DNA from: a virus
Direction: 5' to 3' (one strand)
IMG/VR virus record: IMGVR_UViG_3300031857_001087
Coordinates: 1-27,716 of that record
DNA length: 27,716 nt
Part shown: positions 22,244 through 27,716 of the stretch, piece by piece
How positions within the stretch are numbered: position 1 is the stretch's first letter
Layout of the letters: the number at the start of each line of letters is the position of its first letter
Translations under genes and position numbers: made by a program
Notes under the pieces: generated by a model
Databases searched by the model: none
Seen by the model: the letters and a program-made list of their open reading frames with translations, nothing else
Told to the model about the DNA's origin: nothing

Positions 22244-22980
22244 TCAACAACGTCTTCTACTTTGTCCTTCCAGCTTTCTGGAAAAAATCCAGCTTCAAAC
22301 TCATCCCAATTAGGTTCTTCAGAATCCTCTTCTTCATCGTATTCATCTTCAGAATAACTCTCTTCGGGATACATTCCTGCATCCATCATGGCCGGTTCTT
22401 CGCTTGGATTCATTCCATACCCAAAATAGTCATCGCTAGGATTTGCACCGGCTTGAATGTTCTTTAACCATTTAAGGTCTTCTTTACTAGGCTGCCCAAA
22501 CTCAGTAGGAAGCTCGGCAAGCATGGCTTTCATCTCCGCGTCCTCTTCTCCCTCTTCACCTGGGTTTGCGCCAGCCTCGTAAGATCTTAATTCGTCCTCA
22601 ATCTCAGATAGAGACTTTTCCTCGTTGACGAATCTTTTGAATGATTCATATGATTTACCCTCACTAGTTGGATCGTATTCGATCACAGGAACAGCTGTCC
22701 TGTATGGGTCTGTATACTTAAATGGTTTCTTGTTCTCCTGCTTGTAGACCAAATCGTGAGTCATTGCCTTGTAAGTAGGATTGTACACCTGGTTAGAGAA
22801 TGCAGGATCCCTTTCAACAGTTCGTTGATAATCTGCTAATTTAGGATTCTTGTTGATCTTTCTTCCTCTTTCGTCCCTTAGGGCGATCGCAGAAGAAGGA
22901 CCTCCGAATCCAGGTTTCTTTAGATCCATGTAGTTATCAAAATCCATGATGTCTCTACGATGAGCGTTGAACATTTCCAT
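22213..22980 (-). CDS. Acidic protein downstream of tail tube gene
   Basis: A protein of 255 residues from ATG 22980, which follows GATTGAGG and lies 17 bases after the tail tube stop; a longer frame to 23085 would overlap the tube gene by 89 bases. The N-terminal half is basic/neutral (MEMFNAHRRDIMDFDNYM; KPFKYTDPYRTAVPVIEYDP). It then has YESFKRFVNEEKSLSEIEDE, and a very acidic C-terminal third with AGANP repeated twice and Asp/Glu runs. T4 has the portal gene after gp19; no portal likeness is seen. Probably a structural or assembly protein. Confidence 0.65.
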   Translation of the reverse strand: MEMFNAHRRDIMDFDNYMDLKKPGFGGPSSAIALRDERGRKINKNPKLADYQRTVERDPAFSNQVYNPTYKAMTHDLVYKQENKKPFKYTDPYRTAVPVIEYDPTSEGKSYESFKRFVNEEKSLSEIEDELRSYEAGANPGEEGEEDAEMKAMLAELPTEFGQPSKEDLKWLKNIQAGANPSDDYFGYGMNPSEEPAMMDAGMYPEESYSEDEYDEEEDSEEPNWDEFEAGFFPESWKDKVEDVVDYLGDEWGDD

Positions 22981-22996
22981 CCTCAATCTTAATTTT

Positions 22997-23575
22997 TTAT
23001 ACGATAATCTCGCCGATTCTAGTTTCTCGCCAGTAGTCAGCTCGATATGTTGCACTAACTCCAAAAAGAGTGGTTCCTCCAGCATAATCTAGAGAAAGCT
23101 CACTCAGCTTAGTCGTCGGAAACACGGATGGAAACTTCCATTCTCTAAAGATGTCTCCTCGTTTGTTGAATACCACACATGCGATCTCACCAACATACTC
23201 TCTCTTGAGTCCTTGTGAACCCGTTTGAGGGTTGTACATGATATCGTTCCATGCTCTAAGGATGTTGTAAACGTATGCGTCGTTCTCCTCGTTCAAGTTG
23301 ACTGTGAAGTCTATCACTAGATCAGCAGTCGTCTTGTCAGGAACTGCTCCAGCGTAGCTTCTACTAGCGAACTTATACTTTTGTTCAACCACTGTACCTG
23401 ATGACTGGATCTCAGGCAAACCTGTGATCTTGGTCACGTGTTCTACTAAAAGAGCAACATTCGGCCCTCCGATCACTGCCGGCGGAGTTATTACCACCTC
23501 AAATTGGTTCTGATATATGGGTTCGTAGTAGTTAACTGCTGCTACTGAATTGGTCCAATACGGTAAACCTGCCAT
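22997..23575 (-). CDS. 19: Tail tube protein, gp19-like
   Basis: A protein of 192 residues (T4 gp19 has 163). It would form the inner tube through which DNA passes. Typical elements: an N-terminal segment NYYEPIYQNQFEVVITPP, VEHVTKITGLPEI, then VYNILRAWNDIMYNPQTG (the conserved helix), REYVGEIACVVFNKRGDIF and SLDYAGGTTLFGVSATYRADYW. A late-type promoter lies just upstream. The tube and sheath genes, adjacent in T4, are here about 13.6 kb apart with the replication block between them. Confidence 0.88.
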   Translation of the reverse strand: MAGLPYWTNSVAAVNYYEPIYQNQFEVVITPPAVIGGPNVALLVEHVTKITGLPEIQSSGTVVEQKYKFASRSYAGAVPDKTTADLVIDFTVNLNEENDAYVYNILRAWNDIMYNPQTGSQGLKREYVGEIACVVFNKRGDIFREWKFPSVFPTTKLSELSLDYAGGTTLFGVSATYRADYWRETRIGEIIV

Positions 23576-23587
23576 TTCGTAATGATT

Positions 23588-23605
23588 ATTTTAGTTATTT
23601 ATTCG
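23588..23605 (-). promoter_or_regulatory. Putative late promoter of tail tube gene
   Basis: The minus strand reads CGAATAAATAACTAAAAT, ending 12 bases before the tube start codon. It shares ATAAATAA with the 17-base late motif and overlaps the stop codon of the preceding gene. Confidence 0.5.
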
Positions 23606-24712
23606 CGGAGAAGGCGGATTCTCATCAGCATCCTCTTCTTCCTGTTTAGTCTCTAGCTCTTCTCCCTCTTCTGGTTCTTCTACTGGAGTCGTCTTATTTA
23701 GATCAGGCTCAAATAGAGAATCAAAGTTGATGGTTGACTTGATTGCCACCTGAGACGAACGATTTGAATAAGTGTCGATCTGCACGGCGTCTCCTTTGAA
23801 TTCCAATGATAAGGAAGGTAGAATAGTCTTGAATATCTGCTCATTCACGTTCTCAATCGGATCGTACACGATGATCTTAGAGATCGGTGGCTCACTCTTT
23901 TCGTCAATGATAAAGTTGTTAGTGAGTCCGCCAGACACAGCCACACTGAAGCCCTCCCAGCTGTTTATCTCAGCTCCATCCAAGGTTGTCACCATTCCAG
24001 TAGAAAGCTTAAGAGTCACTCTAGGATTACCTGAATCTATACCGCTAGTCGAGACCTCACGTAAGACAGTTCGATTTGTGGTGAACCTCACGCTGAATCT
24101 AGTTCCACTAAAGTATCGATCATTTAATTCCTTTCTTTGGGCTGCAGTCAGGTAAGTTGTTCTTGCGGATTCTCCTATAGGTTTAGGTAATCCTTTTTGT
24201 CCAGGATTTAGTTGGTCTTGGCCCTTGTCTAATTGAGGCTGACCTTGATCCAATTGACCTTGACCGGCATCCAATCCTTCTTGTCCTTTACCCAATCCTT
24301 TTTGAGGTTCAGGCAAACCTGGTACTTCAGGATTCTTAGGTTCTTCGGGTTCTTCGGTTTTTTCAGGTTCAGTCTCCGGAGGCAAAGGTTCTCCTGCAAT
24401 CACTGCTTCGAAAGCCGCAGCATAATCAGGATTGATCCTTTTCTTGATCTCCTCGTTTGCCAAGTCAATCTTTCTCTTTAGGAGATTTACCTCGCTTAGG
24501 ATAACATAGGTCAGGGTAGCATAGCCTTCTTGAAATTTCATGTCAGGAAAGGCGTCCACTTGATGTAGCCTAGCCGAAACATCCTTCTGGTCAAAGACGG
24601 TTTCTCCGTCAACTATTGCCCACAAAAGGTCATAGCTTAGGATTGCCTGGAAGATGAATCCTCCGTCCCTAAGTCTGATTTCGTCTGATTCTGCCTCAAA
24701 TATGCTATCCAT
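23591..24712 (-). CDS. Probable structural protein with Gly-Gln heptad repeats
   Basis: A protein of 373 residues, not recognised. Residues 1-105 are helical (RDGGFIFQAILSYDLLWAIV; LSEVNLLKRKIDLANEEIKK). Residues about 108-138 are Pro/Glu-rich. Residues 139-173 hold five seven-residue repeats of the form G/Q-L-x-x-G-Q-x. A beta-rich domain follows (ARTTYLTAAQRKELND; TRFSVRFTTNRTVLREV; LPSLSLEFKGDAVQID), and the tail is very acidic. It lies directly upstream of the tail tube gene and overlaps the previous gene by one base. A tail or connector role is inferred from position. The start MDSIFEAES has I-F-E before A, a possible protease site. Confidence 0.68.
   Translation of the reverse strand: MDSIFEAESDEIRLRDGGFIFQAILSYDLLWAIVDGETVFDQKDVSARLHQVDAFPDMKFQEGYATLTYVILSEVNLLKRKIDLANEEIKKRINPDYAAAFEAVIAGEPLPPETEPEKTEEPEEPKNPEVPGLPEPQKGLGKGQEGLDAGQGQLDQGQPQLDKGQDQLNPGQKGLPKPIGESARTTYLTAAQRKELNDRYFSGTRFSVRFTTNRTVLREVSTSGIDSGNPRVTLKLSTGMVTTLDGAEINSWEGFSVAVSGGLTNNFIIDEKSEPPISKIIVYDPIENVNEQIFKTILPSLSLEFKGDAVQIDTYSNRSSQVAIKSTINFDSLFEPDLNKTTPVEEPEEGEELETKQEEEDADENPPSPRINN
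24194..24298 (-). repeat. Five 21-base repeats coding heptapeptides
   Basis: Five in-frame units encode GLGKGQE, GLDAGQG, QLDQGQP, QLDKGQD and QLNPGQK, with a degenerate sixth (GLPKP) behind them. They lie within the gene 23591-24712 and form a flexible linker between its helical and beta-rich parts. Such repeats can change number by slippage or recombination. Confidence 0.85.
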
Positions 24713-24963
24713 TACTTGCGATCTCTGACTCGTTTATAGTTTTTCCAAAGCTCATTATAGATATTACATGAGGCGCCTAAGAAGTTGATGATTCCAACAA
24801 ACTTCTTTTTTTCTTCGCCCTCCATGTTAGCGACCTTTACTCCAATCTTCTTGGCGTCATTAACTGTGAGTTCCTCGTCCTCGTCCTTACCTACTAACTT
24901 CTTTAGATCGCCCTTCTTTTCTAATAGAGCATATCTTTGAAAGCTTGTGATTGCTCTCTTCAT
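24712..24963 (-). CDS. Small basic protein, possible prohead core or internal protein
   Basis: A protein of 83 residues, Lys-rich. It starts MKRAITSFQRYALLEKKG, where F8, Y11 and L13-L14-E15 fall in register with the tags of other late proteins here, although K16 instead of a small residue follows the possible cleavage site. The middle has an acidic patch (GKDEDEELTVND) and helices (FVGIINFLGASCNIYNELWK). It lies between two other small late genes, overlapping the next by one base. Function not recognised. Confidence 0.65.
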   Translation of the reverse strand: MKRAITSFQRYALLEKKGDLKKLVGKDEDEELTVNDAKKIGVKVANMEGEEKKKFVGIINFLGASCNIYNELWKNYKRVRDRK

Positions 24964-24972
24964 CGGTTTAGA

Positions 24973-25212
24973 TTATTTACGTTTTCCTCCGCCTACGATG
25001 TTCTTGTTCTTAGCCGTAGTCATGTACTGCTTAGTGTACTTATCGATGTGTGGAGTTCCTTTACCTTTAACTGGTCCTTCAATCAATCCTTGGTTGATCT
25101 TCATAGATCCATTCTTATCGTTTGCAGAAACGTTTGCTTTTCCACGGTACCCGCTTTCAGCCTTTTTGAATGCTGCCATAAACTGGTTGTAGTTCATAAC
25201 TGGATTTGCCAT
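24973..25212 (-). CDS. Small Gly/Lys-rich late protein
   Basis: A protein of 79 residues, basic and rich in Gly, Lys and Asn. MANPVMNYNQFMAAFKKAES resembles the capsid tags (V-L/M-N-F/Y, aromatic, then x-A-E before S20), but position P3 is Lys rather than a hydrophobic residue. The rest (GYRGKANVSANDKNGS; GPVKGKGTPHIDKYTK) is low in hydrophobics and ends GGGKRK. It has one of the best late promoters in the window. It may be a core or DNA-binding internal protein; no family is recognised. Confidence 0.68.
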   Translation of the reverse strand: MANPVMNYNQFMAAFKKAESGYRGKANVSANDKNGSMKINQGLIEGPVKGKGTPHIDKYTKQYMTTAKNKNIVGGGKRK

Positions 25213-25223
25213 TGTTACTTAAT

Positions 25224-25240
25224 TTTTTTATTATTTATCT
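25224..25240 (-). promoter_or_regulatory. Putative late promoter
   Basis: The minus strand reads AGATAAATAATAAAAAA, identical over 17 bases to the motifs at 28-44 and 25752-25768. It ends 11 bases before the start codon at 25212 and probably serves the run of genes down to 22213. Confidence 0.7.
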
Positions 25241-25294
25241 TACTTTAAAAGAAAAAACCGAAAATGTCTTGACATAATCTAATCAGATATTCTA

Positions 25295-25330
25295 AAAATA
25301 AAAAACCCCACTTTATCAGCGGGGTTTTTA
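25295..25330 (-). terminator. Terminator after gene 25347-25739
   Basis: The stem AAAAACCCC/GGGGTTTTT with an 11-base loop is followed on the minus strand by a T-rich stretch. It lies 17 bases beyond the stop codon at 25347. Confidence 0.85.
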
Positions 25331-25346
25331 TACTTTATTTAAAAAT

Positions 25347-25739
25347 TTATCCCTTAGGAAAAAATTGCTTTTTTAATTTAACTGCATACGCAACAGCGTC
25401 TGTCGCGGCCTTTTTAACTTCTGCATCTGTTCCATTTGGCCATCCAAATTCCTTCTTGTTTTTATTGCCATCTGAGTAAACAACATATTTCCAAGGATCA
25501 GTTAACTTTGAGTTAAGAAAAAGATTGACTCCTGTATTATGATCAGGATAACAAAAGTATCCCTTACCATATGATGAAAATCCAGACACATTTGGTTCAT
25601 CAATGTATTTGAATCCAGCTGCAGCCATTCCTGGTTTTACAATTTGACCAAAGTGATCAAAATCCTTAACTCGCTCCATTTCAGCTTCTTCAGATTCATG
25701 AAGCTTACGCCAATTACTAAAATTTAAAACATTTCCCAT
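25347..25739 (-). CDS. Putative packaged internal protein (tag family, module 1)
   Basis: A protein of 130 residues. Its first 16 residues, MGNVLNFSNWRKLHES, match position by position those of the genes at 26340-27020 and 5404-6336 (V-L-N-F-x-x-W-x-x-L-x-E15 before S/A), a predicted gp21-type cleavage site. The mature part is a small alpha/beta domain with aromatic residues (HFGQIVKPGMAAAGFKYIDE; GKGYFCYPDHNTGVNLFLNS) and a C-terminal helix. It has a perfect late promoter and is divergent from a secreted-protein gene. Injection with the DNA is inferred; the function is unknown. Confidence 0.75.
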   Translation of the reverse strand: MGNVLNFSNWRKLHESEEAEMERVKDFDHFGQIVKPGMAAAGFKYIDEPNVSGFSSYGKGYFCYPDHNTGVNLFLNSKLTDPWKYVVYSDGNKNKKEFGWPNGTDAEVKKAATDAVAYAVKLKKQFFPKG

Positions 25740-25751
25740 ATTTTAAAAATA

Positions 25752-25768
25752 TTTTTTATTATTTATCT
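25752..25768 (-). promoter_or_regulatory. Putative late promoter, module 1
   Basis: The minus strand reads AGATAAATAATAAAAAA. It stands in the 84-base divergent region with the TATAAT promoter of the opposite gene 24 bases away. Confidence 0.7.
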
Positions 25769-25791
25769 TTTTAAAGGAGAGATTTTTATAG

Positions 25792-25797
25792 TATAAT
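25792..25797 (+). promoter_or_regulatory. -10 element of secreted-protein gene, module 1
   Basis: TATAAT preceded by AG. The 32 bases from here to the start codon differ at only two positions from those after the TATAAT at 27071. This suggests a duplicated promoter and leader. Confidence 0.7.
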
Positions 25798-25823
25798 AGA
25801 CTTAACTACATAAATTAAACGCC

Positions 25824-26276
25824 ATGAAAAAGTTAGTAATTCTTTTAGTTCTATTGGTTTTAGCCGCTAAAGCCTTCTCTCAAACGATCACAATCGATGT
25901 TAAAGAAGCACAGTCTTACATTGATATAGGTCAGACCGACTTCCAAAGCGTTCTTGATGAACCTGATTGGGAAGACTTTCCTAGAACAACTAACTGTCGA
26001 TATGTGATCGATTTACAGGACAGCACTTCAACCTTTTACCGAGATGGAAAATTCGTAAGTGAGGTAAAGATTGACTATACTGAAGTATCTCCAGGTAAAT
26101 ACGTGATGACTACATACGACACTGCTGTTGAGTCTCACCGCTCATCAATATCAGCACAAATGGTATTGGATACTAACGAGAAAACCGAAGAGTTTTTGTA
26201 CAGCTACTATGACTTTATGGACGATAAGACGTATGTCGACATCCTAACTAAGTTCACGATAGTTCGACCTGTATAA
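25824..26276 (+). CDS. Secreted protein of unknown function (module 1)
   Basis: A protein of 150 residues with a clear Sec signal peptide: MKKLVILLVLLVLAAKAFSQ, with likely cleavage after FS, before Q20, a form common in Bacteroidota. The mature part is about 130 residues, acidic and beta-rich (RYVIDLQDSTSTFYRDGKFV; SAQMVLDTNEKTEEFLYSYY). One Cys remains. No family is recognised. The promoter, leader and first codons match those of the CAP-domain gene at 27103. It would act in the periplasm or outside the infected cell. Confidence 0.75.
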   Translation: MKKLVILLVLLVLAAKAFSQTITIDVKEAQSYIDIGQTDFQSVLDEPDWEDFPRTTNCRYVIDLQDSTSTFYRDGKFVSEVKIDYTEVSPGKYVMTTYDTAVESHRSSISAQMVLDTNEKTEEFLYSYYDFMDDKTYVDILTKFTIVRPV

Positions 26277-26292
26277 TATCTCTAAAGACAAG

Positions 26293-26318
26293 AAAAGCTC
26301 CTCAATTGAGGAGCTTTT
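26293..26318. terminator. Bidirectional terminator between modules
   Basis: A perfect inverted repeat (AAAAGCTCCTCAA/TTGAGGAGCTTTT) plus a T tract lies between the convergent gene ends at 26276 (+) and 26340 (-). Confidence 0.88.
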
Positions 26319-26339
26319 TTAGTTTTATAAGGAAAGTAA

Positions 26340-27020
26340 TTAAGGCTTTTGAGTAGGAGTTGCCTTAGCTCTTTCCGTAGCAAGAAAATTACTTAGGAGA
26401 GAATGATCCTTTGAATACTTAACGTTGCCGTCTCCTCTAGGAACTCCGAAAGCTGCCGCAGCGTTACCGCCAGCCTCTCCAAGTTCTTTTTGTGAGATGA
26501 TCGTCGCGATCCCTGCTGCAATCTGAGCCGCGTCACCATCGTTTGAAGGTTCTGCTCCAGATTGCACATCTAATTCATAATTTTTATCAGGTCCAATAGA
26601 CATGATTTGTGACCATGAGCCATGACCTTTTAACACAACATCTCCGGCTAAATACTGAACACCATTCTTATAAACCAACGCTCTTAATACTCCGTTTTCT
26701 GCAGAGAATATCGCTTTTATGGTATTCACCTTTTTAGATTTATCAGCAGGGTCGAGTGAAGTCTTAAAGCTAATCACCTTGTAAGGTTGTCCAGTCTGTA
26801 GACCCATTTGTGTTGTGGTACCGGTAGTGGTTCCTACCATAGTCGTTAGTGTTTCAGCCTTTCCAGAATTTGTTCCAATTCGATTGAACGCTTTTGCGCT
26901 TTGTTCAGCTACAAATTGAATCTTATCAAGAGCTGCAAGATCAGCTGGAGTCGAACCTGTACCGGTCTCATCAGACTCGTATACTCTATACCAATTTCTA
27001 AAATTTAAAACGTGTGACAT
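26340..27020 (-). CDS. Putative packaged internal protein (tag family, module 2)
   Basis: A protein of 226 residues. The N-terminus MSHVLNFRNWYRVYES is the closest relative of that at 25347-25739, with V13-Y14-E15 before S16. A Thr/Gly-rich segment (VGTTTGTTTQMGLQTGQP) precedes a beta-rich region (YKVISFKTSLDPADKSKKV; VLRALVYKNGVQYLAGDVVL), and then an Ala/Gly-rich helix. The mature parts of the two tagged proteins do not look alike, so the tag is joined to different cargo. It has a late promoter. Function unknown. Confidence 0.75.
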   Translation of the reverse strand: MSHVLNFRNWYRVYESDETGTGSTPADLAALDKIQFVAEQSAKAFNRIGTNSGKAETLTTMVGTTTGTTTQMGLQTGQPYKVISFKTSLDPADKSKKVNTIKAIFSAENGVLRALVYKNGVQYLAGDVVLKGHGSWSQIMSIGPDKNYELDVQSGAEPSNDGDAAQIAAGIATIISQKELGEAGGNAAAAFGVPRGDGNVKYSKDHSLLSNFLATERAKATPTQKP

Positions 27021-27030
27021 ACTAAAAATC

Positions 27031-27047
27031 TTTTTTGTTATTTATCT
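27031..27047 (-). promoter_or_regulatory. Putative late promoter, module 2
   Basis: The minus strand reads AGATAAATAACAAAAAA, one base different from the motif of module 1, 10 bases before the start codon at 27020. Confidence 0.7.
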
Positions 27048-27049
27048 TT

Positions 27050-27066
27050 AAAAGTTAGCAACTTTT
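27050..27066. promoter_or_regulatory. Inverted repeat at the divergent promoter, possible operator
   Basis: AAAAGTT-AGC-AACTTTT is a perfect 7-base inverted repeat with a 3-base centre. It ends 4 bases before the TATAAT at 27071 and starts 3 bases from the late motif of the opposite gene, so a bound protein could affect both. The right arm equals the core of the AACTTTTA box seen elsewhere. Module 1 lacks the repeat. Confidence 0.4.
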
Positions 27067-27070
27067 TTAG

Positions 27071-27076
27071 TATAAT
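27071..27076 (+). promoter_or_regulatory. -10 element of CAP-domain gene, module 2
   Basis: TATAAT preceded by TTAG, with a leader nearly identical to that of module 1. The start codon is at 27103 behind an A-rich leader without a Shine-Dalgarno sequence. Confidence 0.7.
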
Positions 27077-27102
27077 AGACTTAACCACATAAATTAAACA
27101 CC

Positions 27103-27642
27103 ATGAAAAAGTTAGCAATCATCTTGATCTTATTAGTAGTAGCATTCGAGTCTTTCTCTCAAGTTCAATATGTAGAATCTTCAAAGTTAGATTCCCTAGT
27201 TTGGCATCGAATCAACTCTTACCTAGTCTCACTGGGCAAGACTCCAATCAAACACTTTGAGGACAGTCTCTCTCGAGAATACAGTTATGAAGTCACTAGA
27301 GTAAATGCTGACGCTGAGATGATCGCCCACAGCAAGAACGTAGGATTGGTGACCACTGCTGAGTGCATCTATCAAGAGACTCACCGAGGCATGAATAGCG
27401 AGTTACAAGTGATGATTGATAAAAAAGAATATGATAAGATAGCAAAGCTTATCGTTGACTCTTGGATCGCTTCTGAGACCCATCGAAACCTGATCTCAAT
27501 AAACAATTATGCTGCGACTACTGTGACTACTGTCCTGAAATACGATAAGACCGGAAAGATCGCATCAGTCACCGCATCATGGCACGCAATCGACGATCCT
27601 AAGATCTGGACCACACGCAGCGGATATGTTTTTCGACCATAA
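27103..27642 (+). CDS. Secreted CAP/SCP-domain protein (module 2)
   Basis: A protein of 179 residues. The signal peptide is MKKLAIILILLVVAFESFSQ, with likely cleavage before Q20. The mature part follows the CAP (SCP/PR-1) layout: a first helix SSKLDSLVWHRINSYLVSLGK, NADAEMIAHSKNVG (H76), TTAECIYQETHRG, then IVDSWIASETHRNLISINN (E125, H127) and the final strand AATTVTTVLKY. These correspond to the His/Glu/Glu/His cleft and the W-x-x-S-x-x-H signature of the family. Bacterial CAP proteins are extracytoplasmic, and their activities are often unknown. CAP proteins are not usual in T4-type phages. A role in the periplasm or after cell lysis is inferred. Confidence 0.75.
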   Translation: MKKLAIILILLVVAFESFSQVQYVESSKLDSLVWHRINSYLVSLGKTPIKHFEDSLSREYSYEVTRVNADAEMIAHSKNVGLVTTAECIYQETHRGMNSELQVMIDKKEYDKIAKLIVDSWIASETHRNLISINNYAATTVTTVLKYDKTGKIASVTASWHAIDDPKIWTTRSGYVFRP

Positions 27643-27644
27643 CA

Positions 27645-27672
27645 AAAAAGGAGAGCAATTGCTCTCCTTTTT
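27645..27672. terminator. Bidirectional terminator
   Basis: A near-perfect inverted repeat (AAAAAGGAGAGC/GCTCTCCTTTTT) surrounds AATT, directly after the CAP gene stop and before the predicted end of a minus-strand gene. Confidence 0.85.
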
Positions 27673-27691
27673 CTATTTTAATAAGTAAGTA

Positions 27692-27716
27692 TTATTTCTT
27701 ACCTACTGGCCTCTTT
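27692..27716 (-). CDS. C-terminal end of a minus-strand gene (partial)
   Basis: On the minus strand the last bases read KRPVGKK followed by a stop at 27694-27692. The position, 20 bases after a bidirectional terminator, repeats the layout of the previous module, where a minus-strand gene ends soon after the terminator. Only seven codons are visible, so this is tentative. Confidence 0.35.

Noticed and set aside
22981-23085. A longer start for the acidic protein gene
   Set aside because: It would overlap the tail tube gene by 89 bases; the ATG at 22980 follows a purine-rich GATTGAGG and gives compact spacing.
24194-24298. A CRISPR-like or regulatory repeat array
   Set aside because: The 21-base period is exactly seven codons in frame with a real gene and encodes a protein linker; there are no spacers.
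23772-24481. Plus-strand open frames opposite the gene with heptad repeats
   Set aside because: They are shadows of the biased Pro/Glu/Gln codons of the minus-strand gene; they have no promoter and make Phe/Arg-rich products without likeness to known proteins.
24937-25248. Plus-strand frames rich in Phe, Leu and Cys
   Set aside because: They lie opposite two convincing minus-strand late genes with a late promoter and have no signals of their own.
1-27716. tRNA genes
   Set aside because: The gaps between genes are short, and I saw no cloverleaf-like sequence with a GTTC-type T-arm in them.

Overview
This 27.7-kb window is part of the genome of a tailed, contractile-tail bacteriophage related to T4. 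A dense block of T4-type replication genes lies beside T4-type tail genes. It holds homologues of gp32, Rnh, gp31, gp18 (sheath), gp43 (N-terminal half only), UvsX, gp41, gp47, gp46, a gp42-like dCMP hydroxymethylase, a gp56-like dUTPase/dCTPase, dCMP deaminase and gp19 (tube). Several features point to a Bacteroidota host: a histone H1-like protein of the Bacteroidota type, two signal peptides ending in FSQ, A-rich leaders with almost no Shine-Dalgarno sequences, and AT-rich DNA. The host is an inference; the T4 relationship is strong.

Layout. 54-1556 (+): three overlapping late genes whose products begin with short tags resembling the T4 capsid-targeting sequence; one has an HExxH metalloprotease motif. 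1603-4739 (+): histone-like protein, SSB, a small unknown, 5' nuclease/RNase H and a GroES-like co-chaperonin. 4766-9402 (-): a YkuD-like protein, a P-loop protein with a capsid-targeting-like tag, and the tail sheath. 9519-22243 (+): a long replication, recombination and nucleotide-metabolism block with many ATGA-type overlaps. 22213-25212 (-): an acidic protein, the tail tube and three proteins of unknown, probably structural, role. 25347-27642: two consecutive copies of one design, a tagged late gene on the minus strand diverging from a secreted-protein gene on the plus strand, each unit closed by a hairpin terminator. The minus-strand end of another gene appears at the right edge.

Regulation can be read from the sequence. 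Tagged and structural genes are preceded by a near-identical 17-base motif (AGATAAATAAYAAAAAA), the likely counterpart of the T4 late promoter TATAAATA. Several replication genes have AACTTTTA about 12 bases upstream of a -10-like element, which resembles the layout of T4 middle promoters.

The most interesting points are: (1) a set of at least six proteins with a common N-terminal tag ending in a gp21-type cleavage site (L/I/V-x-E before S/A/Q), predicted to be packaged in the capsid and injected, including a putative metalloprotease and a putative kinase; (2) the duplicated divergent module pairing a packaged protein with a secreted one, one of the latter being a CAP-domain protein; (3) a family B DNA polymerase that stops in the fingers domain with no C-terminal half in the window; (4) a thymidylate-synthase-fold enzyme carrying the Asn-to-Asp change that marks dCMP specificity, which suggests modified cytosine in the phage DNA.
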